A stretch of DNA of 64,000 nucleotides from CAYUVF01 sp964448045 (GCA_964448045.1 CAYUVF010000010.1:24025-88024); one strand, 5' to 3'; positions 9,101 to 19,486 are shown, counted from the first letter of the stretch. The notes: generated by a model not told the origin, from the letters alone. A program made the numbers and translations.

Positions 9101-9496
9101 CATCGTGGCGCCCTCGGGCTTGCGCTCCATCCGCTTGAGGATTTCCTCGTAGAGCTTCACGAGGCTGCGCTGCACGTCCTCGCCCACGAAGTAGCGCACG
9201 CTCACGAGTGCCTGTCCTTGCATCGCCGTCGAGTAGACGTATTCGACGCCTTCGATGTTGGCGAGCAGCCGTTCGAGCGGCTCGATGATACGGCTCTCTA
9301 CTTCTTCGGGCGTGGCGCCCGGATAGCCCACCATCACATCAGCCATCGGGACCTCAATCTGCGGGTCCTCTTCCTTCGGGGTGAGCCAGGCACTATAAAT
9401 GCCGATGCCCAAAAAGGCCGCCATCAGCAGTGGCGTGAGCTTCGAGTTGATGAAGCCCTGCGCGATACGTCCGGCAAGTCCTGTCGTCTTCGCCAT
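6173..9496 (-). CDS. Efflux RND transporter permease (AcrB/CzcA superfamily)
   Basis: About 1107 residues. RND permeases are proton-driven trimers of the inner membrane that, with an adaptor and TolC, export drugs, lipids or metals. Visible hallmarks are the N-terminal helix MAAFLGIGIYSAW, the porter-domain motif GYPGATPEEVESRIIEPLE, the central membrane block FALIFVTGIVVDDSIIVAENMERH with its conserved acidic residues, and the C-terminal block PLSLIGIVAGHWIMGAFFTATSMIG...GIMVRNSVLLIDF. The open frame has ten extra codons at the 5' end; MAKTTGLAGRI is the likely start. Substrate cannot be told from sequence; the early domain differs from CzcA metal pumps, so a HAE-1-like or orphan pump is favoured. 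Confidence 0.9.
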   Translation of the reverse strand: MAKTTGLAGRIAQGFINSKLTPLLMAAFLGIGIYSAWLTPKEEDPQIEVPMADVMVGYPGATPEEVESRIIEPLERLLANIEGVEYVYSTAMQGQALVSVRYFVGEDVQRSLVKLYEEILKRMERKPEGATMPLIKTRDVDDVPILSLTLHSDAYDDYQLRRIGAELTSELKKIDGVAAIDVKGGRQRQVRIELDPNRLAAYHLDPPAIARQIQAANSQLQAGSFNANDTEYLVETGQFLDSAEDVKNLVVGVHEGQPVYLKSVANVIDGPAEPEKYVGFGYGAGFGNGHGEESADSLRRTGIQPAVTLAIAKRGGTDAMSVAEEVMTKVERLRPTLIPQEVTVTTTRNYGESASHKVAELFLHLIVAILTVTFVVSLAMGWRGGLVVFLSVPISFALTLFVYYMFGYTLNRITLFALIFVTGIVVDDSIIVAENMERHFKMKKLPFAQAALAAINEVGNPTILATLTVIAAVLPMAFVSGLMGPYMSPMPIGASLAMLFSLLVALVITPYLAYRLLDKTEKAEDEPDYSLEDTTIYQIYEATIRPLLERPALGWGFIGLTTLLLVGSVSLFYFKVVTVKMLPYDDKNEFQVVVDMPEGTTLERTSAVTRELGLYLAQQPEVTDYQTYVGTSAPVNLNGLVRHYDLRSAPHQADIQVNILPKGERSEQSHPIAKRMRPALQSIGEKYGANIKVAEVPPGPPVLSTLVAEIYGPNVEEQRAIARQVKDIFAATEGVVDVDWMVEAPQTKYTFTVNKEKAMQMGVPAQRITQSVRMALSGQDVSMLHANAEEDPVGLHLRLAEADRSSLADLKNLRVQSQSGALIPVGDLVTIEETTRRRSINRKNQQRVIYVTGDVAGEVESPVYAMLDIEERLDEIEMPQGYDLGTLYTDQPSVENDYFLKWDGEWRITYKVFRDLGIAFGIVLLIIYLLIVGWFQALTTPIVMMVAIPLSLIGIVAGHWIMGAFFTATSMIGFIALAGIMVRNSVLLIDFIDLRLEDGASLKQAVIEAGAVRTRPILLTAGTVVIGAFVILFDPVFQGLAISLMGGAIASTALTLLIVPLIYYMIERRKAPEVRGVASATPDLPSDTGDGAADASAPPMERESRSS

Positions 9497-9554
9497 GATT
9501 ACTTGGGGGATGGGTCTGGGCGCCACCGGTCATCCGTTCTTCCGATGACCTGCG

Positions 9555-9617
9555 ACTGATAACTATTGACTGATAACTATTGACTGATAACCAATGACCG
9601 ATATCTATTGACGGATC
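9555..9617 (+). repeat. Heptad repeat array (9 units) between adaptor and pump genes
   Basis: Nine consecutive 7-bp units: ACTGATA, ACTATTG, ACTGATA, ACTATTG, ACTGATA, ACCAATG, ACCGATA, TCTATTG, ACGGATC. Read in pairs they form a 14-bp repeat. The array overlaps the stop codon of the adaptor gene (9605-9607) and ends 58 bp before the pump start on the minus strand. Its AT content is far above its surroundings. Confidence 0.85.
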
Positions 9618-10690
9618 GTCACCTTTTGGCCGTCGCGGAGGCGGCCGTCGGCTTCGGCGATGTAGTGTTCACCGGCGCGCAGGCCCGAGAGAATCTCGAC
9701 GCGGCCGTCGTGGCGCGATCCGAGGCGTACCCAGCGGAGCACGGCGCGGTCGTCATCGCTGACGGTGTAGAGTCCCGTCAGCTGCCCGCGCTCGACGAGG
9801 CTCGATGCGGGCACGGTCGTCATCCGCTCCTCGCCTTTCTGTAGGAGCACCTGCGCGTACATGCCCGGTTTGAGATTGGCCGTTTCCTCCATCAGTACCA
9901 CCTGCACGCGGAACAGCCGGCTTGCGGGGTGGCCCGAGGGATTGATCTCCGTCACGGTACCTCGGAGCGTTCGGTCCAGCGCGCCGACCTCGACGGCTAC
10001 CGTGTCGCCCTCGGCGAAGCGGTTGATCTCATACTCGGGCACCTGCGCGATGACCTTCAGCGCATCGATCGTTTCGACGACGAGCAGCGGATGCCCCGGC
10101 GCGGCCATCGCGCCTTCTTCGATGCGTTTCTCGACGACATAGCCGTCGATGGGCGCGGTGACGGTCGTATATGAGAGCATGTCGTTGATTTCGGCGAGGC
10201 GGTTTTCCATCGCCTCCACTTGCGCCTGCGCGCTCTCGTAGCGCGTTTTCATGTCGTCGAACTCCTTCTGCGTGGCGCTCTCGCGCTCGTACAGCGCCCG
10301 GATGCGCTCAAAATTGGTCTCCACGTTCTGGAGGTTAGCGCGCGCCTCGCGCAACTGCGCCTCTACCTGCCGCTTTTGGGCCTGCACGTTGTCGCTGTCG
10401 ATGCGTGCGAGCGTCTGCCCCTGCCGCACGCGGTCACCTTCGTCGACTGTGAGGCGGGCGACGCGGCCCATCAGCTTGGTGCTGAGCGGCACACGGCGCA
10501 CGCCCTGCACGGTGCCCGTGTAGCGAAAGCGCTGGGGCAGCGGCCGGGCCTCGGCTTCGGCGATGCGCACCGGCACGGCCGGACCGTCATCTGCCGGAGG
10601 GGCCGGTTCATTGCTGCTGCCGCACGCGCTGAGGGTGAGGGCGACGGCAAGGACTGCTGTGAAGGCGAGCGTTGTTCGGACCGTTCTCAT
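9605..10690 (-). CDS. RND efflux periplasmic adaptor lipoprotein (MFP/HlyD family)
   Basis: About 361 residues. Adaptors bridge the RND permease and the TolC channel. The protein begins with a lipoprotein signal ending LTLSAC (Cys at 23). Then come a beta-barrel/lipoyl half (LSTKLMGRVARLTVDEGDRV), a coiled-coil hairpin (about 95-165, heptads from KRQVEAQLREARANLQ to MENRLAEIND), the second lipoyl half (TVTAPIDGYVVEKRIEEG), and the barrel and membrane-proximal domains. It lies between TolC and the pump on the same strand. The 3' end of the gene, including its stop codon, is made of the heptad array described separately. Confidence 0.9.
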   Translation of the reverse strand: MRTVRTTLAFTAVLAVALTLSACGSSNEPAPPADDGPAVPVRIAEAEARPLPQRFRYTGTVQGVRRVPLSTKLMGRVARLTVDEGDRVRQGQTLARIDSDNVQAQKRQVEAQLREARANLQNVETNFERIRALYERESATQKEFDDMKTRYESAQAQVEAMENRLAEINDMLSYTTVTAPIDGYVVEKRIEEGAMAAPGHPLLVVETIDALKVIAQVPEYEINRFAEGDTVAVEVGALDRTLRGTVTEINPSGHPASRLFRVQVVLMEETANLKPGMYAQVLLQKGEERMTTVPASSLVERGQLTGLYTVSDDDRAVLRWVRLGSRHDGRVEILSGLRAGEHYIAEADGRLRDGQKVTIRQ

Positions 10691-10804
10691 GGTATGGTTT
10701 CGTCTGCTATGTTGGGTATGGGCGAGCGGGCGTGTGGGTGTTCGGGCGCACGGGGGCTACGTACTTCGCATCCCCACACCCAACGGCCCATCCGCCTACA
10801 CGCG

Positions 10805-12151
10805 TCACCGTGCCAGCGAGCGCTCGGTGAGCAGTTCGAGGCGGTAGATGTTGATGGTGTGGTCGTAGAGCGTCTTGAGATAGGCCAGCCGCTTGTTGGC
10901 GAGGGTGACCTCGGCGTTGAGCACATCAGTCGTCTTTTCGAGGCCCTGCTCGAAGCGATCCGAGCGGATGCGGAGCGACTCGCGCGCCTGCTCAACGGCG
11001 GCTTCGGCCTGACGGAGCTGCTGCCGGGAGGCCTCCAGATTGCGGAGTGCCGCGGTGATCTGCACTTCGTTCTGCAGCGCCTGATTGCGGACGGCCAGCT
11101 CGGCGCGCCGCTGCTCGGCCTGTGCGCGCTGGGCGCCGCCGATGTTTTTGAACCCGCTGAAGAGGTTCCAGCTGAGCGAGGCGCCGGCCATCCAGCTCTC
11201 GCCCTGCGTGCCAAAGGGCACCTCGTCGTTCCACTCGTAGCCGCCGAACGCATTGAGCGTGGGCAGAAAGGCGGAGCGTTTGGCGCGGAGCTGCTCCGCG
11301 GCGGCGTCGGCCTGGAAGCGGAGCGCGCGCATGTCCGAGCGCTGCTGGTTGATCTGGCCCACGTCGACGGTGTCTACCGGCGCGGCCAGCTCCTGAAGCT
11401 GATCCGTCGGCTCGATGGGGACCTGCTTCTCCAGGCCCAGCAGGTAGCGAAGCTGGTCGGCGGCGTTTTGGGCGCGGGCCTGTGCATCGGTCTGCTGGCT
11501 TTTGAGCTCCAGCACGCGCACTTCGGCTGCGAGGAAATCGGCGCGGTTGATCATGCCCTGCTCGAAGAAATCCTGCGCCTGATCGCGATTGGCACGCGCT
11601 GCGGTCAGGGCCGAGTCGATCACGGCTTGCCGCTGCTGAGCCAGCACCAGGCCGTAGTAGCCCTCGCGCACCTTGAAGGTGACGAACGCTTCCGTGCGCT
11701 GTTGTCCCAAATCGGCAGCACGCGCCCGATCGGCGGCCGCGCGGCGCTGATAGAGGCCGTCGAGATTCAGGATGGGCTGGCGCACCTCGATCTTCGTCGT
11801 GAAGTTATCGACGCGGTCGGGGTTGTTGAGCGCATCCAGCGCCAGATCCTGCTGCGTGAATGCCTCTTGTTTCAGCTTGAAGCCGAAGGCGTTAACCGGA
11901 TCGGTCGTGGCGGTCCCTTGCTCGCTGATGGTGAGCTGCGGTAGAAAGGTGGCGAGCGTCTGGCGCTTGCCCGCCCGAGCCGCATCGGCCTCCGCTGCCG
12001 CACTGCGAATCTGGAAGTTTTTCGCGCGGGCACGATCGAGCGCGTCGTCGATCGAGAGGCGCAGGGGTGCGGACGAGGGCGCTTGGGCGAACGCTGCGCT
12101 GCTCAGCGCGAGCAGCACGGCGGCGACGAAGAGAGGTCGGATAGAACCCAT
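10805..12151 (-). CDS. TolC-family outer-membrane efflux protein
   Basis: About 448 residues. Outer-membrane exit duct for the downstream adaptor and pump. A signal peptide (MGSIRPLFVAAVLLALSSAAFA) is followed by LRLSIDDALDRARAKNFQI, the standard start of an OEP domain, and two long helical repeats each with the NLxxAxxxLxxA-type pattern; QRRAELAVRNQALQNEVQ marks the second. Length is normal for the family. It is the first gene of the operon TolC, adaptor, pump, PII-like protein, DUF2892 protein, all on the minus strand with gaps of 19-115 bp. Control by a TetR-type repressor is suggested by the palindrome 39 bp upstream, but no regulator gene is in the window. Confidence 0.88.
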   Translation of the reverse strand: MGSIRPLFVAAVLLALSSAAFAQAPSSAPLRLSIDDALDRARAKNFQIRSAAAEADAARAGKRQTLATFLPQLTISEQGTATTDPVNAFGFKLKQEAFTQQDLALDALNNPDRVDNFTTKIEVRQPILNLDGLYQRRAAADRARAADLGQQRTEAFVTFKVREGYYGLVLAQQRQAVIDSALTAARANRDQAQDFFEQGMINRADFLAAEVRVLELKSQQTDAQARAQNAADQLRYLLGLEKQVPIEPTDQLQELAAPVDTVDVGQINQQRSDMRALRFQADAAAEQLRAKRSAFLPTLNAFGGYEWNDEVPFGTQGESWMAGASLSWNLFSGFKNIGGAQRAQAEQRRAELAVRNQALQNEVQITAALRNLEASRQQLRQAEAAVEQARESLRIRSDRFEQGLEKTTDVLNAEVTLANKRLAYLKTLYDHTINIYRLELLTERSLAR

Positions 12152-12189
12152 CAGCAGGTGAGCGGCTATGGTTAGAGAATTAAAATCGT

Positions 12190-12209
12190 AACTGTATAAC
12201 TTATCAGTT
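12190..12209. promoter_or_regulatory. Palindromic operator candidate upstream of the efflux operon
   Basis: AACTGTATAA and TTATCAGTT form a near-perfect inverted repeat around a central C, with one extra T in the left arm. It starts 39 bp before the TolC start codon inside an AT-rich stretch (12165-12300) that is the only plausible promoter region for the operon. Palindromes of this size upstream of TolC-MFP-RND operons are usually TetR-family sites; that is inference. The rest of the gap, 12210-12440, holds no gene that I can support. Confidence 0.5.
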
Positions 12210-12440
12210 GAATAATGTTTCGCATTTAGGTTTTGAATAAACGGTGAGGTAATTTAAGGACGATTAAGATAAACTGAAAAGTAATATAATTGAGGCATGG
12301 AACTCCATGCAGTATGCGAAACATCATCCGCCAAAGAAGCACGGGGTCGTTGCAGTATGATGCCGGTGAAGACCGGGACGTGATGTGGGCGATTTACCCA
12401 CGGGGAGCAGGCGGTGAAGAAGCGATGCCGCCCATAAAAA

Positions 12441-12475
12441 ACGCCCGCTCCCCGGGGCGCCGGGGGGGCGGGCGT
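12441..12475. terminator. Bidirectional rho-independent terminator after gcvP
   Basis: ACGCCCGCTCCCC and GGGGGGCGGGCGT form a 13-bp stem with one G-U pair. Six A residues precede it and seven T residues follow, so it can act on both strands. It lies 28 bp beyond the gcvP stop codon on the minus strand. Confidence 0.85.
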
Positions 12476-12502
12476 AGTTTTTTTGATCTGCAGATTACCG
12501 AG

Positions 12503-15412
<2,910 letters not shown>

Positions 15413-15802
15413 GGAACGCAGGTGCGAGAGCCGTTGGATTCAGTGAAAGGCGGGAGCAGAGCGCGCCGTCACGCGGACTGCGCTACAGTTTTCAGTATAA
15501 GTTGAAAGCGTGTACGCTAAACGCACAGACGGCGGGGGCGTTCGCCGTGCGGCTCGGATTCAATAGTCGGTGCAGCGGAGACGCCGTCCGTAATTAGAGC
15601 TAACTTCAATGTATGAAGCAGGCAGGTTTTGATCAGCCCACCGGCCGGTGGAGATCGGTCGAAATATCGGCGTAGTAGCCATACCCCACGGACGGGGTGC
15701 AGTTCGTGATCAACCTGTAAATATGTGAGCAGATGGTTGCGGATGGACCGATGATCTGCTGTGCGCTCGAACGCCCGCTGATTTGCAGCGTAGGGTGAGC
15801 CG
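15413..15802. other. Divergent gap with several palindromes; possible structured leader of the ARMT1-like gene
   Basis: No gene that I recognise. Features seen: TATACT-like box for gcvP near 15496 (minus strand), AGCGT-GT-ACGCT near 15509, the 14-bp perfect palindrome CCACCGGCCGGTGG (15638-15651), a CCCC-ACGGAC-GGGG hairpin near 15684-15698, and a long-range pair AGGTTTTGATCA / TGATCAACCT enclosing them (about 15623-15718). A short minus-strand frame ending in YGYYADISTDLHRPVG runs through here but has no homologue that I know and is unsupported. Confidence 0.35.
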
Positions 15803-17032
15803 TTGTCCGTTTCACAGAACCCAACCGCCGTGAACCGATCTGCGACTGACCTCCCTCCGTTCCTGCGCGGCACCGATGCCGGCTCGTTCGCCCGGCACAC
15901 CGTCACTACCCGCTGGCCGCGCATCGGGCGGCGCGTGATCGACGAGAACGACTTCCCCGCTGTCGTCAACCGCCGCCTCGATGCGCTCGTCGATGAGCTG
16001 CCGGACGCCGTCATCCGCCCGATCGAAGACGATGCGCCCGACGTGCCGCTCTGGAACCGGTGCCTCGAACGGTACGCGGGGCAGACGTGGTTGGAAATCC
16101 CGTGGTACGTGGGCGAAGCCTACTTTTACCGCCGGATCGTGGAGGCGACGGGCTACTTCCGCGAGGGGCCGGCGCGCGGGCAGGACCCGTTTGCGTATCA
16201 GAAGCGCGAGGGATTGGCGCAATCAGCCGAGGGCATTCGGGCGCTGAGCCAGTCGGTGGCGGAGCGGCCGGAGGGGCGCTCGCCGGAGCAGCTGCGGCGG
16301 ATCGTGCGCGCGGCGCTTTGGGGCAATCAGGCCGACCTCAGCATGTGGGGCGCGGACGAGGACCGGCCGGATCACTTCGGCAGCGACGACGAGGACGCGC
16401 ATCTGCTGGCCGATGATCGCAGTGCCATCATCGAGCATCTGCAATCGATCCCGCATCCGCCGCGCATCGACGTGATCGCGGACAACGCGGGCTTCGAACT
16501 CGTCGGCGACCTCGTGCTGATCGACGAACTGCTGGCGAGCGAATGGGCCGAGACAGTTGTCCTTCACCTGAAGGCGCATCCGACGTTCGTGTCCGACGCC
16601 CGGATTACGGATGTGCACGCCACCCTCGACGCACTGGCGGCGGGCGACGACCCATCGGTGCGAGCCCTGGCGGGGCGGTGCCGCGGCTATCTTTCGGCGG
16701 GACGGCTGCGCTTCGCTGACAGCTGGATTTGGACGCTGCCGCTGGTTTACCGGGAGCTGCCGCCGTGGACGACGGCCGAACTCGCCCGCGCCGATTTGGT
16801 CATCACGAAGGGCGACGCCAATTACCGGCGGCTTTTGGGCGACCGGCACTGGGCCTTCACGACGCCATTCGTTACGGTCGTCGATTACTTCCCCGCGCCG
16901 GTGCTGGCCTTGCGCACCCTCAAAGCCGAAGTCGCTGCCGGACTGACCGACGCGCAAGTCGAGCGCCTCAACCGCACTGATCCCGACTGGCTCGTCAACG
17001 GTAAGTGGGGCATCATCCAGTTTGCGGGGTGA
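15803..17032 (+). CDS. ARMT1-like (DUF89) damage-control phosphatase
   Basis: About 409 residues. DUF89/ARMT1 proteins are metal-dependent phosphatases thought to remove damaged or excess phosphometabolites. The signature is present: DVIADNAGFELVGDLVLID (metal-binding Asp-Asn in a Rossmann-like fold), VVLHLKAHPTFVSD, and ITKGDANYRRLLGD near the C-terminus. The N-terminal helical region with WLEIPWYVGEAYFYRRI is typical of the ARMT1 branch. No ATG is available near the 5' end: the candidates are TTG at 15803 and GTG at 15830, so the exact start is uncertain. Substrate is unknown. It stands alone, followed by the repeat-filled gap. Confidence 0.8.
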   Translation: MSVSQNPTAVNRSATDLPPFLRGTDAGSFARHTVTTRWPRIGRRVIDENDFPAVVNRRLDALVDELPDAVIRPIEDDAPDVPLWNRCLERYAGQTWLEIPWYVGEAYFYRRIVEATGYFREGPARGQDPFAYQKREGLAQSAEGIRALSQSVAERPEGRSPEQLRRIVRAALWGNQADLSMWGADEDRPDHFGSDDEDAHLLADDRSAIIEHLQSIPHPPRIDVIADNAGFELVGDLVLIDELLASEWAETVVLHLKAHPTFVSDARITDVHATLDALAAGDDPSVRALAGRCRGYLSAGRLRFADSWIWTLPLVYRELPPWTTAELARADLVITKGDANYRRLLGDRHWAFTTPFVTVVDYFPAPVLALRTLKAEVAAGLTDAQVERLNRTDPDWLVNGKWGIIQFAG

Positions 17033-17127
17033 GGGGCAGGCTGGTGGAAGACCTCGCTGTGATCCGAAGTCATGCCCGACTCCACACGAGGGCGCAAGCC
17101 CGACTGACGGAGTGAAACGGAGCTAAA

Positions 17128-17284
17128 TGGTCCTCTCGCTAAGTTCGTATCATTACATTTTCAGCCTCATTAACGCCGAAAAGGCCCGTCATTCCCGTGA
17201 AAACGGGAATCCAGCGGGGATTGCTTTATTCTCTGGATCCCCGATCAGAGTCGGGGATGACTCATGTATTTAGCGAGAGAACCA
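17128..17284. mobile_element. MITE-like element, 157 bp, 15-bp inverted ends and CTAAA target duplication
   Basis: The left end TGGTCCTCTCGCTAA (17128-17142) and right end TTAGCGAGAGAACCA (17270-17284) are inverted repeats with one mismatch. Each is flanked directly by the pentamer CTAAA (17123-17127 and 17285-17289), as expected for a target-site duplication. The homologous repeat at 19487 has the uninterrupted site (GGAGCTAA followed by TCGGGC). There is no open frame inside, so it would need a transposase from elsewhere. A REPIN sits in its centre. Confidence 0.7.
17188..17261. repeat. REPIN: two inverted hairpins bounded by GTCAT/ATGAC
   Basis: GTC then hairpin ATTCCCGT-GAAA-ACGGGAAT, CCAG, an 18-nt spacer, CTGG, hairpin ATCCCCGA-TCAGAG-TCGGGGAT, GAC. 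Both 8-bp stems are perfect, and the two hairpins are mirror images of each other in layout. The same layout with different stem bases occurs at 36054. Confidence 0.8.
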
Positions 17285-17441
17285 CTAAATCGGGCATCCA
17301 GATATTCTACAGTTTGTTCTGGATTCCCACACGAGCGAAGCGACTGACGAAGTAATCAAGTTGGGAATGACTTTTCTTAAACAGCTTTGCCGGTCGATTT
17401 CGCGACGCGTGGGAATCCGGAGCGTTCAAAAGAGGTGTCTT

Positions 17442-18350
17442 CTAACCTGTCGCCTCGGCGCCGTACTTCGTCCAGTAGCGCCGGAGGCCCATCGCGGCCA
17501 TCCAGCTGGGATTGGCCGTTTCGTAGAGCGCCCAGTCTGCGTCCGAGACGCCGTCCTCCGCAGCGTGCTGGCGCATCCAGTCGACCACGCGCTCGCGCCA
17601 TTCGGCGTCGCTCGGGTCATCGGCGAGGGCCTCGGGGAGCCAGCGTTCGGCGGTGCGGATGCCGCTCTCCAGCCGGTCGAGGTGGGCGCCGACGTCGTCG
17701 TACGGGCCGAAGTGCGTCGGCATCAGCCGGTCGATGTCCGCCTCGCGGAGGGTGTCGATGCTGTCGCGCCAGAGGTCGAGCCGGATTTCGGGCGGGGCCA
17801 GCGGCAGCGACACGTGCTCGTGGCCGGGGATGCGTACGCCGCCGACGTCGCCGGTAAAGCACACGCCCTCCAGTACAAACGCCATGTGATGATAGGCGTG
17901 GCCGGGCGTGTCGAGCGCGATGAAGCGCAGCCCGCCGATGGTGATGTCGTCGCCGTCGTTCAATTCAATGAGCTGAGCCTCCGGCACGGGCACGATGTCG
18001 CCCCAGAGCCGCTCCATGTCGTCGCCGTAGATGCGGGTGGCGCTGGTCCACAGCTTCTCTGGGTTGCGCAGGTGCGGCGCGCCGACATGGTGGACGTGGA
18101 CCGTGGCGCCGTGCTGGGCCAGCCATCCGGCGGCGCCAGCGTGATCGAGGTGGATGTGGGTGACGAGCACATCGGTGACGTCGGATGGCGTGAGGCCGTG
18201 CTCGGCGAGGCGCGCCTGCAGCATGGCCGTCGTAGAGCCGGGCCCCGTTTCGACGAGCACGCCGCCGTCGTCATGTTCGATGAGATAGGCCGCGATCGTC
18301 TGCGGTTCGTCGTGAAAGTGGAGGTCAAGCGTGTGAATGGGCGGAGCCAT
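17442..18350 (-). CDS. MBL-fold metallo-hydrolase
   Basis: About 302 residues. Metallo-beta-lactamase fold hydrolase with the metal motif THIHLDHAG (about residue 60), a downstream His in LDTPGHAYHHMAFV and a Asp in CFTGDVGGVRIPG. The C-terminal 100 residues are helical with WMRQHAAEDGVSDADW, as in small-molecule (lactonase- or thioesterase-like) members. The open frame extends 37 codons upstream, but those codons lie within the sirtuin gene; MAPPIHTLDLHF is the likely start and overlaps the sirtuin 3' end by 26 bp, so the two genes are translated from one message. Substrate unknown. Confidence 0.85.
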   Translation of the reverse strand: MAPPIHTLDLHFHDEPQTIAAYLIEHDDGGVLVETGPGSTTAMLQARLAEHGLTPSDVTDVLVTHIHLDHAGAAGWLAQHGATVHVHHVGAPHLRNPEKLWTSATRIYGDDMERLWGDIVPVPEAQLIELNDGDDITIGGLRFIALDTPGHAYHHMAFVLEGVCFTGDVGGVRIPGHEHVSLPLAPPEIRLDLWRDSIDTLREADIDRLMPTHFGPYDDVGAHLDRLESGIRTAERWLPEALADDPSDAEWRERVVDWMRQHAAEDGVSDADWALYETANPSWMAAMGLRRYWTKYGAEATG

Positions 18351-19212
18351 AAGCAGCGGAAGCGGTGGATGAGCGGTCAGCGGAACATAGGGCGTCGGCC
18401 AGATGCGGGAGCACCGTGCCGGTGGCGCCGTCGATCTGAGTGTGGGCCAGGGCGTCGCCACGCGTGGCGCCGAGGTTGACGATGCCGACGGGCAGCTGCT
18501 CTTTTGCGGCGCGCAGCACGAAGCGGTAGCCGGAGTACACCGCCAGCGACGAGCCGACGACGATCAGCGCCTCGGCTTCATCGAAGAGTTGCCACGCCGC
18601 CTTCACTTTTGGTGGTGGTACGTTCTCCCCGAAGAATACGACATCGGGCTTCAGCGCGCCGCCGCAGCGCCGGCAGCCGGGGACGCGGAACGATTCGGTC
18701 GCCTCCGGCGGGAGGTCGGCATCGCCATCGGGCGCCAGCTCGGCCGAGCGCGTCTGCCAGTCGGGGTTCAGTTGGAGCAACCGCCGCTGCAGCGCCTCCC
18801 GATCGGTGCGGGCGCCGCAGTCAAGGCAACGGACCTCCGCGAGGGCGCCGTGCAACTCCACGACCCGCTCGCTTCCGGCCGACTGGTGGAGGCGGTCGAC
18901 GTTCTGCGTGATGATGCCCTGGACGAGGCCGGCTTGCTCCAAGCGGGCGAGCGCGGCGTGGCCGGGATTGGGCTGGGCAGATCGGAAGTTGGGCCATCCG
19001 ATGGCGCTGCGCGCCCAGTAATGGCGGCGCGCTGCAGCGTCGCTCACGAACGCTTTGTACTGGATCGGATCGCGCGATTTGCGCCGCGTTTCCGGCCCGC
19101 GATAATCGGGAATGCCGGATTCGGTGCTGACGCCCGCGCCGCTGAGGACGACGGTGCGGGCATTCCGCATCAAGCGAATCAGAGAGGATACGTCCGTCAT
19201 CGATGGGGACAT
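18325..19212 (-). CDS. NAD-dependent protein deacylase, Sir2 family (class II-like)
   Basis: About 295 residues. Sirtuins remove acyl groups from lysines using NAD. The NAD-binding loop GAGVSTESGIPDYRG (from residue 25), TQNVDRLH (102-109), the catalytic His in VVELHG (H121), and four zinc cysteines (C129, C132, C180, C183) are all present. The STESGIPDYR motif and the long insert between the cysteine pairs match class II (SIRT4-like) bacterial sirtuins. It is the first gene of a two-gene operon with the overlapping MBL hydrolase; since sirtuins release O-acyl-ADP-ribose, a hydrolase partner acting on such a product is an appealing but unproven idea. Confidence 0.92.
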   Translation of the reverse strand: MSPSMTDVSSLIRLMRNARTVVLSGAGVSTESGIPDYRGPETRRKSRDPIQYKAFVSDAAARRHYWARSAIGWPNFRSAQPNPGHAALARLEQAGLVQGIITQNVDRLHQSAGSERVVELHGALAEVRCLDCGARTDREALQRRLLQLNPDWQTRSAELAPDGDADLPPEATESFRVPGCRRCGGALKPDVVFFGENVPPPKVKAAWQLFDEAEALIVVGSSLAVYSGYRFVLRAAKEQLPVGIVNLGATRGDALAHTQIDGATGTVLPHLADALCSADRSSTASAAYGSAHSHA

Positions 19213-19486
19213 ATTGAGTGCGGATCGGTCTGCCGCCGCGGAAAAGTTGGTTTCTACTTCCCACCCGGGCGGACTGTCTTTCTCGGGCCGTGGCGGCTGC
19301 GTAGCACGACGAGAAGTTGCTGCTCATAATCATACCCAGTTCATACCAGCCACGATCCATGCCTTGCCAGCAGGTTGGATCGTCAAAGGCCGTGACGCAT
19401 GAACGGGGCCCAGCGATGGGCTCATACCAACTCCGCATGCTTCGTTGGGGTATGGGAAGACCATCGAAGAGCCTCTTAATTTCGAA
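19213..19486. other. Intergenic DNA without a recognised gene
   Basis: Upstream region of the sirtuin gene. Repeated CATACC words occur (near 19334, 19345, 19427) with a complementary GGGGTATGGG at 19447, giving a possible hairpin at about 19425-19456. The short frames are not protein-like. Confidence 0.35.

Larger units (their letters stand above)
17069..17371. repeat. Composite nested palindromic repeat, ends GTCAT...ATGAC
   Basis: This 303-bp unit fills most of the gap between two genes. It opens with GTCATGCCCGA (17069), whose partner TCGGGCATCCAG is at 17290-17301, and closes with CTGGATTCCCA (17319) pairing with TGGGAATGAC (to 17371). Between these arms lie sequences shared with the 19487 repeat: CACACGAGGGCG, AAGCCCGA, CTGACGGAG, CGGAGCTAA. 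A 157-bp element (17128-17284) is inserted in the first loop. Confidence 0.75.
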
